Shown here: positions 23,982 to 31,591 of the stretch, piece by piece | How positions within the stretch are numbered: the first letter of the stretch is position 1 | How the letters are laid out: each line of letters starts with the position of its first letter | Assembly: GCA_964570205.1 (NCBI GenBank) | Contig: CAZMXI010000031.1 | Span: 1-33,367 of the forward strand | Length of the DNA stretch: 33,367 nt | DNA from: CAZMXI01 sp964570205 | GTDB taxonomy: Bacteria > Planctomycetota > Phycisphaerae > Tepidisphaerales > Tepidisphaeraceae | Direction of reading: 5' to 3' | Translations under genes and position numbers: made by a program | The notes under the pieces: model-generated | Databases searched by the model: none | Told to the model about the DNA's origin: nothing | Seen by the model: only the letters and a program-made list of their open reading frames with translations

Positions 23982-24221
23982 ATGAGGAAGGCTTGGAAAG
24001 CGCTGTCGATCGGGGCATTGGTGCTCGCGTTTGCTGCGCCGAGCTTCGCAGCGCCCAGCCGCTCGCAGAAGCGGGATGGCTCGGGCAATGGCACGCCGGC
24101 CCGCAAGATCGAGCGCAAGCGGGATGGCTCGTGCGAGCAGCCGGGCACGCCCATGCGGAAGCGTGACGGCACCGGCAACGGCACCCCACAGCGCAAACAG
24201 GAAGGAAGCTGCCAGCAGTAG
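23982..24221 (+). CDS. 79-aa secreted repeat protein, function unknown
   Basis: The ATG at 23982 follows GGAGG at eight-base spacing, and residues 1-23 are a clear signal peptide (ending SFA|AP). The mature 56 residues are a tandem repeat: KRDGSGNGTPARK (30-42), KRDGSCEQPGTPMRK (46-60), KRDGTGNGTPQRK (60-72) and a partial QEGSCQQ. It is strongly basic with two cysteines. The DGSGNGT and DGTGNGT segments look like calcium-binding loop fragments, but they are short and have no helices next to them. I do not recognise a family. The next gene, 99 bases on, is a secreted ferritin-fold protein, so a shared envelope or metal-related role is possible. Base composition and codon use look like those of the neighbours. 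Confidence 0.75.
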   Translation: MRKAWKALSIGALVLAFAAPSFAAPSRSQKRDGSGNGTPARKIERKRDGSCEQPGTPMRKRDGTGNGTPQRKQEGSCQQ

Positions 24222-24251
24222 AAGCGCGCGAGTTGAGTTAACCACCCGGCG

Positions 24252-24286
24252 GCCGATGGGGCATGATCATGACGAGCCCCATCGGC
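24252..24286 (+). terminator. Hairpin between the 79-aa gene and the DUF2202-like gene
   Basis: A perfect 11-bp stem (24252-24262 with 24276-24286) with a 13-base loop, 30 bases after the stop of the 79-aa gene. No U-tract follows, so it could terminate partially or stabilise the upstream mRNA. Confidence 0.45.
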
Positions 24287-24320
24287 TGCCGGGCCCTCCG
24301 GGAAACGAGGGAGTGCGTCT

Positions 24321-24914
24321 ATGCGATTCACAACACCGATCATGGTCGCCCTGGCGATGGCCTTGGCAGGATCGACGTGTCTTGCGGCCGGCAACGCCCG
24401 CCAGCGCAAGGCCGAGCCGAAAGAGATCGCCACCGGACTCGATCGCCAGACGCGCCGGGCGCTGCTGGCTGCCCTGGATGATGAACGCAAGGCCCAGGCC
24501 TTCTACCGAGCCGTCATCAGCAAGCATGGCCAGCGGCTGCCCTTCACGAACATCGTGCAGGCGGAGGGCCGTCACGAGGCGGCGTTGCTGTCGCTGATGG
24601 ACAGGTACAACGTCAAGGCTCCGAAGGATCCTTACGATCCGGCCGCGATGGAGGTGCCCGCCGCATTCGTCGAGTGCTGCCGCCGGGCGGCCGTCGCCGA
24701 GAAGGAAAACGTGGCGATCTACGACGCATTCCTGAAGTCCATCAAGCAGGATGAGATTCGTGCGGTGATGCAGAATCTGCGGGATGCATCTCAGGAGCGG
24801 CATCTGCCGGCCTTCGAGCGCCATGCCGCCGGGGGCGGCGCGGGCGGCGGGCCTGGTTTTGGCCGCGGTGGGCAGGGCGGGGGACCTGGCCATCGATATC
24901 GCGGCGGCCGCTGA
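24321..24914 (+). CDS. Secreted DUF2202-like ferritin-fold protein with Gly-rich tail
   Basis: A 197-aa protein with a GGGAG ribosome-binding site about nine bases before the ATG. Residues 1-23 are a signal peptide. Residues 40-170 form a predicted four-helix bundle matching DUF2202-type ferritin-like domains: LDDERKAQAFY (E55), a NIVQAEGRH site with E82 and H85, VAEKENVAIYD (E127, E129) and QERHLPAF (E159, H161). These could be a di-metal site. The last 30 residues are Gly/Arg-rich (GGGAGGGPGFGRG and onwards), probably disordered. Ferritin-like proteins oxidise or store iron or reduce peroxides, but this subfamily has no established activity that I know. It follows the 79-aa secreted protein and may be co-transcribed with it through a partial terminator. 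Confidence 0.75.
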   Translation: MRFTTPIMVALAMALAGSTCLAAGNARQRKAEPKEIATGLDRQTRRALLAALDDERKAQAFYRAVISKHGQRLPFTNIVQAEGRHEAALLSLMDRYNVKAPKDPYDPAAMEVPAAFVECCRRAAVAEKENVAIYDAFLKSIKQDEIRAVMQNLRDASQERHLPAFERHAAGGGAGGGPGFGRGGQGGGPGHRYRGGR

Positions 24915-24945
24915 TATCCCGCCTCTTTGCGGGCCCGAAAAACAA

Positions 24946-24978
24946 CCGGAGCGGCGAAGGCATCCTTCGCCGCTCCGG
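24946..24978. terminator. Bidirectional terminator between the DUF2202-like gene and the AlgE-like porin gene
   Basis: A perfect 15-bp stem (24946-24960 with 24964-24978) with a three-base loop between two convergent genes, 31 bases after one stop and 25 bases after the other. It has no marked U-tract, but the stem is one of the strongest in the window. Confidence 0.75.
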
Positions 24979-25003
24979 CTGACCTTTACATCTGATCCCA
25001 CCG

Positions 25004-26509
25004 TCAGAACGTGAATACGACCTCCGCACGCAGGAACCACGCGGAGTCATCCCGGGGCGTGCTGTAGTACTCGCCGGGGATGAAGTGCTCGGCCCTGAAG
25101 TGCCCGCTCCAGAAGCGATTGATTTTGTAACGCATTTCGGCGGTGAACAGGTGCCCGCGGAAGTTGTCATTGCCATCGAAGCCCGGCCCGCCCTGGCCGG
25201 CCCGGGTATTCTGGTCGGCGAACAGCGCGTGATAATTCGCCATCAAGGTGATGTTCTTGATCGGATCGGCCTGCCAACCGACCGCCACGCGGTGCAGGTT
25301 CGTCACCTCGGCGATGCGTGTGTCCGTGGCATAGTGGTAGACGATCAGTTCGCTCCACTGCGGCCAACGTGCCCACAGCGAATCGAACTGCTCAACGTCC
25401 TGTGTGCCGGGGTCGTCGCCCGAGAGGTACTCGTAGCACAACGAAATCTGGTTCTTCCAGTCGTCGTTGAACATATACGTGAGGTTCGATCGCATGCCCC
25501 ATGCGTTGACATCGCCCTCATTGGTTCCGCCAAACAAAGATGGGTTGTCGCGGTTGCCGAACTGATAGGCGCCCTCGACAAGGCCCTTCCAGTTCTTGTT
25601 GAAATCGTGGGTCACGCGGGCGCCGACGGTGTAGAGATCGGCGTTGTCGCCATTGATCGTTTCGAGCTTATCGAACCTGCCGGTGGCCGGATTGATGCCG
25701 AACCGCTCGTATTGCTCTGCTTCGCTGTGCTTGTACATGAAGTACGGTTCGATGCTGGTGCGCTCGATGGACTTGTTCGTGATGTACAGGATCGCCCCGC
25801 GCTCATCCTGTTCGCGCAGGCCGAGGTCGTCGCTCCAGATCGGCGAGATGATCTCGTTGGTCTCGGCGGCCTGCTCGATGAAGACCAGGTCCACCGCCGT
25901 CTTGGCTTCCTTCATGTTGATGTTCAGCCGGGCGGCGTCGAAGAAGATCGTCCGCGACCCGTCCAGCGGCGTGCCTTCCAGCACGAGCCAGCCATCGCCG
26001 AAGATGATGTCCTGCCGGCCGAGCGTGAGCGTGCTGGTGGTGTCGCCCATCGTGATGTTTTTGAACTTGACGTTCAGGTTGTCGACAACCAGCTCGCTCT
26101 CTTCCCACTCATCGCGGGAATTCTCGGGCAGCCAGTAATGCCGGCCTTCCCACGTCAGACGGGCGTTGACGTCGATGTCATCGCTGGCATGGATGGTGCC
26201 CCAGATGCGCGCCCGCAGGCGCTCGAAGCTCCATTCGCTTTCCGCATGATCGCGATCCAGGGAAAATGCGTTGATGAGCTGCTCGTGGCGGAGGCGCACG
26301 TCAGCGCCCCATTCCAGCCAGCTCACCGGCTTCTTCCACCGATCCGCCCAGTGTTGCTGCGGCCTTGCCGGCGGGGCGTCTGCCAGCATCGCAGGACGGG
26401 TCAGGAGCGGGGCCTCCATGCCGTCATCAGCCATTGCCGTTCCACAGGCGGCCATGATCGTGCCCGCGACCATTGCCGCCGCCTTCGCAATCCGTCCTTC
26501 CTTCCTCAT
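25004..26509 (-). CDS. Outer-membrane porin, alginate-export (AlgE-like) family
   Basis: A 501-aa protein starting at ATG 26509, with AAAGGA upstream. The signal peptide ends near GTAMA|DD. The mature part reads as antiparallel beta-strands: WLEWGADVRLRHEQ, a WSFERLRARIWGTI strand, LTLGRQDIIFGDGWLVLEGTPLDGSRTIFFDAARL, and the C terminus SAWFLRAEVVFTF with terminal Phe. The GRQ-x-GDGW-x-L-GTPLDGSRT segment is characteristic of the alginate-export family of 18-stranded porins. It is the last gene of a three-gene unit with a sodium symporter, 75 bases downstream of the symporter. I infer that porin and symporter import the same organic anion; the substrate is not visible from sequence and need not be alginate. 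Confidence 0.85.
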   Translation of the reverse strand: MRKEGRIAKAAAMVAGTIMAACGTAMADDGMEAPLLTRPAMLADAPPARPQQHWADRWKKPVSWLEWGADVRLRHEQLINAFSLDRDHAESEWSFERLRARIWGTIHASDDIDVNARLTWEGRHYWLPENSRDEWEESELVVDNLNVKFKNITMGDTTSTLTLGRQDIIFGDGWLVLEGTPLDGSRTIFFDAARLNINMKEAKTAVDLVFIEQAAETNEIISPIWSDDLGLREQDERGAILYITNKSIERTSIEPYFMYKHSEAEQYERFGINPATGRFDKLETINGDNADLYTVGARVTHDFNKNWKGLVEGAYQFGNRDNPSLFGGTNEGDVNAWGMRSNLTYMFNDDWKNQISLCYEYLSGDDPGTQDVEQFDSLWARWPQWSELIVYHYATDTRIAEVTNLHRVAVGWQADPIKNITLMANYHALFADQNTRAGQGGPGFDGNDNFRGHLFTAEMRYKINRFWSGHFRAEHFIPGEYYSTPRDDSAWFLRAEVVFTF

Positions 26510-26584
26510 AGCGCTTGGTCCTTTCAAAAGCTCAAATCGTCACAACCCATTGCTTGCCATGAAAAGTCCCGGCAAATCAGGCAG

Positions 26585-28531
26585 TTACCTGCCCGCCGCC
26601 GAAGACGCATCCAGCGCCGGCTGATGCTCGGCCGGCGTCCCGAAGCACAGCTCCAGGTGCGCCCGCGAGGGCGGCTGGGTGAAGATCGACACGACAACGA
26701 CCGTAAAAATCGAGAGCGGCAGTGCCACAAAGAGCGGATCGACCACCGGCCAGTTCGGGTGGTTGTACAGGATGCTGTTCGGGTGGAAACCATTCACCAC
26801 GGGCGTGAAGAACCGCACCAGCCCGATGGCGCCCGCCTCGGCCTCCTTCACGAAGACCAGCCAGAACGCCGTGACCACGAAGCCCACGACCACCGATGCG
26901 ATGGCCGCCGGTTTGGTGATGCGCTTGATGAACAAACCGCCCACGAAGGCCGGCAGGAACGCCGATGCGCACAGCCCGAACCAGATCGACGTGGCCCTGG
27001 CGATGAAATAGCCGCCCCGAGCGAAATAGCTGATGATGATCGCCACCGCCAGCGCGACCACGATGCCGACCCGCACGACGTGCACGGTGCGCTGTGTTGC
27101 CGCACCGGTGCCGCCGAAAATCTGGTCAAAGACATCCCGGCCCATGGCCGTGCCCAGGGCGTGATATTGGCTCGACATGGTGCTCATCGCCGCCGACAGC
27201 AGCGTCAGCAGGAAGATGGTTTTGAACCACCGCGGCATGGCACTGGTTACAAAGGCCGGGATGATGCTGTCGGTGTTCAGCATCCACTGGTGCTTTGCGT
27301 CATCCCACGCCACCGCGCGCATCAGCGCGGTGCACTTGGGCTTGACGGCGACATGTCCCGCCGCGTCGACCGGCCCCACCTCCGCCGTCGGCACCTTGCC
27401 CACCCAGTTGCCCACGCCAGTCATGATGATGTGCGTGTCGGCCCGGTTGTCCCCAAGCGTGTCGAGGTGAATCAGCATGACATCGGCGATGACATCCGGC
27501 TTGCCCGGCTCGGTCTTCATGACCAGCTTCACCTGCTCGGGCTGGCCGAACGGCTTGCCTTTGACGGTTTCCTTCAGGAAGTAGACGTTGCTCATCGCCC
27601 CGACCGTGAACGCCACGCCCGTCATCAGGAGAATGAACATGCCGCCGATTGCCAGCGCCCGGTTCAGCTCGCGCTTGCTCTTGACCGTCAGGAAACGCAC
27701 CACGAGCTGCGGCTGCGCCAGCACGCCGATGCCCACGCCCATGACGATCGTGCCGATGACGATCCACCACAGGTTGTACTTCGGGCTGCCCCAGCCGAAT
27801 GCGGGCATGGCCGTCCATCCCTGGTGCCCGATCGCGGTCAGCGAGCCGGCCTTGCCGGCGATGTCGGTCAGCGCCTGGTGCCCTTCCACGACCCCGCCGG
27901 CCTTCGCATAGGCGTAGATCAGCAGGAACAGCATGCCCAGGACCATGATCGAGCCCTGAAGAGCGTCCGTGTAGAGCACGCCTTTCAACCCGCCATAGAA
28001 CACGTACACCGCCGTCAGAATCGCGAAGACCAGCAGCGCCGTAGGGTAGCTCATGTTGAACGCCCAGACCATGAACTCCGTGCCGCCGATCATCACGGCC
28101 GCCGCATACAGCGGCATGATCAGAAAGATGATCAGCCCGATCATGATCTGCAGCGGTTTGCTCTCATACCGCCGCCCCAGCAGTTCCGGAAACGTGTGCG
28201 CATCCAGACGGTGCCCCAGCCGGCGCGTGGGGCCGCCCAGCACCACGAACGCCAGAAAAATCCCGACAAAAATGTTGCAGAACGTCAGCCAGAGCAGGCT
28301 CATGCCGAACATGGCCGCCACGCCGCCGAAGCCGACAATGGCGCTGGTCGAGATGAACGTCGATCCATAGCTCATCGCCATGATGAACGGGTGCACCCGG
28401 CGCCCGGCCACCAGATAGTCCGCAGCGCTCTTCGTGTGCCGGAAACCCAGCCAGCCCAAATAGGCGCACGAACCCAGGTAGACGATGATCAGCACCACAT
28501 CCCAGAACAGAATGCCTTGCGCCAGCAACAT
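26585..28531 (-). CDS. Sodium:solute symporter (SSS family) with an extra soluble loop
   Basis: A 648-aa protein with GAGGAGG seven bases before its ATG. There are about thirteen hydrophobic helices; family motifs are YLVAGRRVHPFIMAMSYGSTFISTSAIVGFGG near the N terminus, YTDALQGSIMVLGMLFLL in the middle, and FLLTLLSAAMSTMSSQYHALGTAMGRDV, the sodium-site helix. SSS carriers co-transport sodium with sugars, organic acids or amino acids. The protein is longer than most members (about 500 aa) because roughly 110 residues between FTVGAMSNVYFL and NTDSIIPAFV form a polar segment. It is preceded by the gene of a small accessory membrane protein, as often seen for this family subgroup, and followed by an AlgE-like porin. 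The substrate is unknown. Confidence 0.9.
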   Translation of the reverse strand: MLLAQGILFWDVVLIIVYLGSCAYLGWLGFRHTKSAADYLVAGRRVHPFIMAMSYGSTFISTSAIVGFGGVAAMFGMSLLWLTFCNIFVGIFLAFVVLGGPTRRLGHRLDAHTFPELLGRRYESKPLQIMIGLIIFLIMPLYAAAVMIGGTEFMVWAFNMSYPTALLVFAILTAVYVFYGGLKGVLYTDALQGSIMVLGMLFLLIYAYAKAGGVVEGHQALTDIAGKAGSLTAIGHQGWTAMPAFGWGSPKYNLWWIVIGTIVMGVGIGVLAQPQLVVRFLTVKSKRELNRALAIGGMFILLMTGVAFTVGAMSNVYFLKETVKGKPFGQPEQVKLVMKTEPGKPDVIADVMLIHLDTLGDNRADTHIIMTGVGNWVGKVPTAEVGPVDAAGHVAVKPKCTALMRAVAWDDAKHQWMLNTDSIIPAFVTSAMPRWFKTIFLLTLLSAAMSTMSSQYHALGTAMGRDVFDQIFGGTGAATQRTVHVVRVGIVVALAVAIIISYFARGGYFIARATSIWFGLCASAFLPAFVGGLFIKRITKPAAIASVVVGFVVTAFWLVFVKEAEAGAIGLVRFFTPVVNGFHPNSILYNHPNWPVVDPLFVALPLSIFTVVVVSIFTQPPSRAHLELCFGTPAEHQPALDASSAAGR

Positions 28532-28573
28532 GAGACCTCCTCGTTCACCTGTGGGTGAACGCGCATCAGATAA

Positions 28574-28598
28574 AGGCCCGATCCGCAGGATCAGGCCT
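28574..28598 (-). terminator. Hairpin between the accessory gene and the symporter gene (possible attenuator)
   Basis: On the minus-strand RNA an 11-bp stem with one G-U pair and a three-base loop overlaps the accessory gene stop codon and is followed by TTTATC. It lies before the symporter ribosome-binding site and may lower symporter expression relative to the accessory gene. Confidence 0.4.
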
Positions 28599-28767
28599 CT
28601 TCGGCTTCTTTCGCTTTCTTCTCGTGGGCAACCCAGCGCACGTCGGCCGGTTCGACCGCTTCATCACCTCGGTTCCAGTTCATGGCACCGTAAACGACGC
28701 ACAGGATGGAACTGGCAATGCACAAAAGGTAGGCGGCAATCACCCAAGGATCGTTAATGCCTAACAT
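28591..28767 (-). CDS. Symporter small accessory protein (single-pass)
   Basis: A 58-aa protein. The frame is open further upstream, but the ATG at 28767 gives the typical short product beginning MLGINDPWVIAAYLLCIASS. One transmembrane helix (about residues 8-27) is followed by NWNRGD and a charged C-terminal tail rich in Glu and Lys. Small proteins of this form are regularly encoded directly before SSS-type sodium symporters and are annotated as symporter small accessory proteins; they presumably assist assembly or stability. It lies 59 bases upstream of the symporter start. Upstream, 28768-29248 is the divergent promoter region shared with the KamA-like gene. Confidence 0.75.
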   Translation of the reverse strand: MLGINDPWVIAAYLLCIASSILCVVYGAMNWNRGDEAVEPADVRWVAHEKKAKEAEEA

Positions 28768-28995
28768 GCCCTGTACCCCGAAGCCATGGACGTCGCGCAA
28801 CACGACCAGGATGTCGATCCCGACCGGTTCTCTCTGTTCCGCAGCGCCCTGTTTCCCAATCGTCCACACCCCCCAAACTCTCGCGGTGCAGACTTCCGCA
28901 CCAGAAAAAGACCGAATTGTCCACTTTATTTAACAGGATGAATGCATGGTGTCAAACAGGCGTGGCAGATTCTTCACATGCTCCCATGCATTTCT

Positions 28996-29186
28996 TGCCG
29001 GCCCGTTCAGGCCGGCACCAATGCTCCATAGACCCGGTTTCCGCTTGCGGATGACCGAACCCGCCAGTAAGGTGCGCCGTAGTAATGCTGAGCCTGCATC
29101 AGGCTCGGGGGCGGGGGATCATGCATGTTCAAGGGTGCGAACACGCCGCGTGTTCGCAGGCATTAGGATGGTCGGGCCGCCATCCT
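28996..29186 (+). promoter_or_regulatory. Structured leader region with four hairpins before the KamA-like gene
   Basis: The 481-base non-coding stretch between 28768 and 29248 contains four separate stem-loops: 28996-29017 (8 bp, loop 6), 29088-29108 (9 bp with one G-T pair, loop 3), 29136-29158 (10 bp, loop 3) and 29165-29186 (7 bp, loop 8, followed by a short T-run). All precede the KamA-like start at 29249. I recognise no known riboswitch class. The last two could work as anti-terminator and terminator, but this is speculation; nothing else was identified in this stretch. Confidence 0.4.
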
Positions 29187-29248
29187 TTCCGGATCGGATT
29201 TGTCCGCATTGGGCGGTCAGCGCCGAGAACCGCAAGGAGAAGAAGCCC

Positions 29249-30430
29249 ATGCCGCGCCTGCACCCAAACCTCAACGACTACAAGACCACAGGGGCCGTCC
29301 GCTATGTCACTCAATTGGCCAAGGTCTCCGGGCTCTCCGACGCTGAACGCGACGACCTTCAATCCGTTGTCAGCAAGTACGCTTTCCGCGCTAACGACTA
29401 CTACCTGGGCCTGATTGACTGGAACGACCCTCATGATCCGATCCGCCAGCTTGTCATTCCCCGTCCCGAGGAGATGAACGAGTGGGGCCGCCTCGATGCC
29501 AGCAATGAGGCCGCCAACACCGTTGCCCGCGGCGTTCAACACAAATACCCCGACACCGTACTCCTGCTATGTAACGAGGTCTGCGGAGCCTATTGCCGCT
29601 ACTGCTTCCGCAAACGCCTCTTCATGAACGACAATGACGAGGTTTCCCTCGACGTGAAGGCCGGCCTTCAGTACATCGCCGACCACCCCGAAATCACCAA
29701 CATCCTGCTGACCGGCGGCGATCCTCTGCTTTTGAGCACCCCGCGCCTGACCGAGATACTGCATGGCCTTCGGGAGATTCCCCACGTCCAGATCATCCGC
29801 ATCGGATCGAAGATGCCCGCCTTCAACCCCTGGCGCGTGCTCAACGATCAGCCTCTTCAGGATGCCTTTGCCAGGTATTCCACGCCGCGGAAACGCATCT
29901 ACATGATGGCCCATTTCGATCATCCGCGCGAGCTGACCGACCCGGCCATCGAGTGCATCGACAGGCTGATTCGCTGCGGCGTCATCTGCGTTAACCAGTG
30001 CCCGATGATTCGCGGCATCAACGACGATCCCGAAGTTCTGTCGGACCTGTTCCGCGCGCTGTCGTGGATCGGCTGCACGCCGTACTATCTTTTCCAGGGC
30101 CGGCCCACGGCCGGCAATGAGCCCTACAACGTCCCGATCGTGCGCGGTTGGCACATCTTCCGCGAAGCACTGCGGCGCGGGTCCGGGCTGGCGCGCCGGG
30201 CCAAGTTCGTCATGTCGCACGAGAACGGCAAGATCGAAATCATGGCGGTGGACAATCTGCATATCTACCTTCGTTACCACCGGGCCAAGAGCGATGAGCT
30301 TCGCGGCAAGTTCCTGATCTACCACCGCGACGACGATGCCTGCTGGCTGGACGATCTGCGCCCGGCGGAGCCGGAACTGAGCCGGTGCGTCCCAGCCGCG
30401 GTTTTCGACATCTGCGGAAACGAGGACTGA
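29249..30430 (+). CDS. KamA-family radical SAM protein (lysine 2,3-aminomutase homologue with altered substrate site)
   Basis: A 393-aa protein; the ATG at 29249 has AAGGAG ten bases upstream, and the open frame before it has no support. The radical SAM motif is CGAYCRYC, within LLLCNEVCGAYCRYCFRKR. ILLTGGDPLLL and VQIIRIGSKMPAF are typical of lysine 2,3-aminomutase. The PLP-binding lysine appears kept as K328 (SHENGKIEI), aligning with PGGGGK of the clostridial enzyme, but the glycine loop is changed. Of the two aspartates that hold the lysine side-chain amine there, the first aligns with R285 (FQGRP) and the second with a hydrophobic residue near V321. This argues against lysine as substrate; an acidic amino acid is conceivable. 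The alignment uses my memory of the reference sequence. Confidence 0.85.
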   Translation: MPRLHPNLNDYKTTGAVRYVTQLAKVSGLSDAERDDLQSVVSKYAFRANDYYLGLIDWNDPHDPIRQLVIPRPEEMNEWGRLDASNEAANTVARGVQHKYPDTVLLLCNEVCGAYCRYCFRKRLFMNDNDEVSLDVKAGLQYIADHPEITNILLTGGDPLLLSTPRLTEILHGLREIPHVQIIRIGSKMPAFNPWRVLNDQPLQDAFARYSTPRKRIYMMAHFDHPRELTDPAIECIDRLIRCGVICVNQCPMIRGINDDPEVLSDLFRALSWIGCTPYYLFQGRPTAGNEPYNVPIVRGWHIFREALRRGSGLARRAKFVMSHENGKIEIMAVDNLHIYLRYHRAKSDELRGKFLIYHRDDDACWLDDLRPAEPELSRCVPAAVFDICGNED

Positions 30431-30547
30431 CCTCGCCGGTATTCCTTATTGTGGCGCGGGCTGAAATCGCGCCGGCGGCGGGCTTGTGCGGCCGCCGCCG
30501 AAGGGTCAGAATGCGCCCTCTCGCAGACGATAACCAGGAGGAGTCCC

Positions 30548-31444
30548 ATGGGCGAGTGCTCGCGTCGCGGTTTTCTCAAGGGAGCGACAGGCTTCGGCGG
30601 AGCCGCGCTGGCGGGCGGTTGGCCGACGCTCCAAACGGCATTCGCGGCCGATGCGGGCGGCGCTGAAATGCAATTCGGCCTGGTGACGTATCAGTGGGGC
30701 CGCGACTGGGATGTCCCCTCGCTCATCAAGAACCTCACGTCCTCCGGGGTGTTCGGTGTTGAACTGCGCACCACGCATGCCCACAAGGTGGAGCCGACTC
30801 TCAGCGATGAGCAGCGGCGGGAAGTCAGAAAGCAGTTCGCGGACAGCCCCGTCAAGCTGGTCAGCATCGGCAGCGCCGAGGAATACCACAATCCTGACCC
30901 GGCGAGGCTCGCGCGGTCGATCGAGGCCACCAAGGCTTTCGTCAAACTCAGCCACGATGTGGGCAGCAGCGGCGTGAAGGTTCGGCCGAACGACCTGCCC
31001 AAGGGCGTCGATCCGGCCAGAACCATCGAGCAGATCGGCAAGGCGCTGAACGTCGTCGGGGCGTTTGCCGCCGACTACGGACAGCAGATTCGCCTGGAAG
31101 TGCATGGCGGCTGCGCGAGGCTGCCGATCATCAGGCAGATCATGGATGTGGCGATGCACCCCCATGTCGCCGTCTGCTGGAATTCCAACAATTCCGACCA
31201 GGAACCGCCCGGATTGGAACACAACTTCAACCTCGTCAAGGACCGCCTGGGATACACGACCCACGTCCGGGAACTGGATACGCCCGGCTATGCCTGGCAG
31301 GACCTGATTACGCTGCTGGTGAAGGCCCGGTACAAGGGCTGGTGCCTTCTGGAGGCGGGCAGCAAGCTTCCCGAGGACCGGGTGGCCGCCATCAAGCGGC
31401 AGCGGGAACTGTTTGAGCGCATGGTGAAGAGGGCCACCGCCTGA
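30548..31444 (+). CDS. Tat-exported sugar phosphate isomerase/epimerase-like (xylose isomerase-like TIM barrel) protein
   Basis: A 298-aa protein with AGGAGGAG seven bases before the ATG. The N terminus has a twin-arginine signal (SRRGFLKGA, Arg 6-7, then a hydrophobic stretch ending AFA|AD), so the folded protein is exported, presumably with a bound metal. The rest looks like an AP-endonuclease/xylose-isomerase TIM barrel: FGVELRTTHAH, VKLVSIGSAEEYHNP, a RLEVHGGC strand, HVAVCWNSNNSD and GWCLLEAGSK. Such proteins isomerise or epimerise sugars; planctomycetes and Bacteroidetes have many exported ones. The metal-binding Glu and His are plausible but I cannot assign all four. It may be co-transcribed with the KamA-like gene, 117 bases upstream. 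Confidence 0.8.
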   Translation: MGECSRRGFLKGATGFGGAALAGGWPTLQTAFAADAGGAEMQFGLVTYQWGRDWDVPSLIKNLTSSGVFGVELRTTHAHKVEPTLSDEQRREVRKQFADSPVKLVSIGSAEEYHNPDPARLARSIEATKAFVKLSHDVGSSGVKVRPNDLPKGVDPARTIEQIGKALNVVGAFAADYGQQIRLEVHGGCARLPIIRQIMDVAMHPHVAVCWNSNNSDQEPPGLEHNFNLVKDRLGYTTHVRELDTPGYAWQDLITLLVKARYKGWCLLEAGSKLPEDRVAAIKRQRELFERMVKRATA

Positions 31445-31461
31445 CCGCGGCCGCGGCGGTC
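31443..31461 (+). terminator. Weak GC hairpin after the Tat-exported gene
   Basis: A six-base-pair stem (31443-31448 with 31456-31461) directly at the stop codon, followed by GC-rich sequence and no U-tract. It is a weak terminator candidate. Confidence 0.3.
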
Positions 31462-31559
31462 CCGCAGGATGCACGCGGGGACGCGGGCGTGACAGGCCCC
31501 CCCGGATGCCCGTTTATCGTTGACGCTGCCATCTGGCCGAAATAGGATTAGATGGAGTA

Positions 31560-31584
31560 TTCCGCCGTGTTATCGACGGCGGAA
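31560..31584. promoter_or_regulatory. Inverted repeat immediately upstream of mcsA
   Basis: A perfect nine-base inverted repeat, TTCCGCCGT-N7-ACGGCGGAA, ends seven bases before the mcsA start. As DNA it has the shape of a dimeric repressor operator; as RNA it would form a hairpin covering the GCGGAA purine stretch that is the only ribosome-binding candidate. It does not match the CtsR operator (GGTCAAA repeats) or CIRCE. Confidence 0.5.
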
Positions 31585-31591
31585 AATTGAC

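Noticed and set aside
25085..28558. A 1157-codon open frame on the + strand
   Set aside because: It lies opposite the AlgE-like porin and the sodium symporter, both clearly recognisable. The translation is rich in His, Arg, Asp and Ala without any domain, as expected for an antisense frame in GC-rich DNA.
29088..29186. Possible tRNA or CRISPR repeats in the hairpin-rich leader
   Set aside because: The stems differ in sequence, the spacing is irregular, and no T-loop (GTTCRANYC) or seven-base acceptor stem with cloverleaf order can be formed.
28946..29248. N-terminal extension of the KamA-like protein
   Set aside because: The translated stretch is low-complexity and carries the leader hairpins; the ATG at 29249 has a good ribosome-binding site and starts the family alignment.
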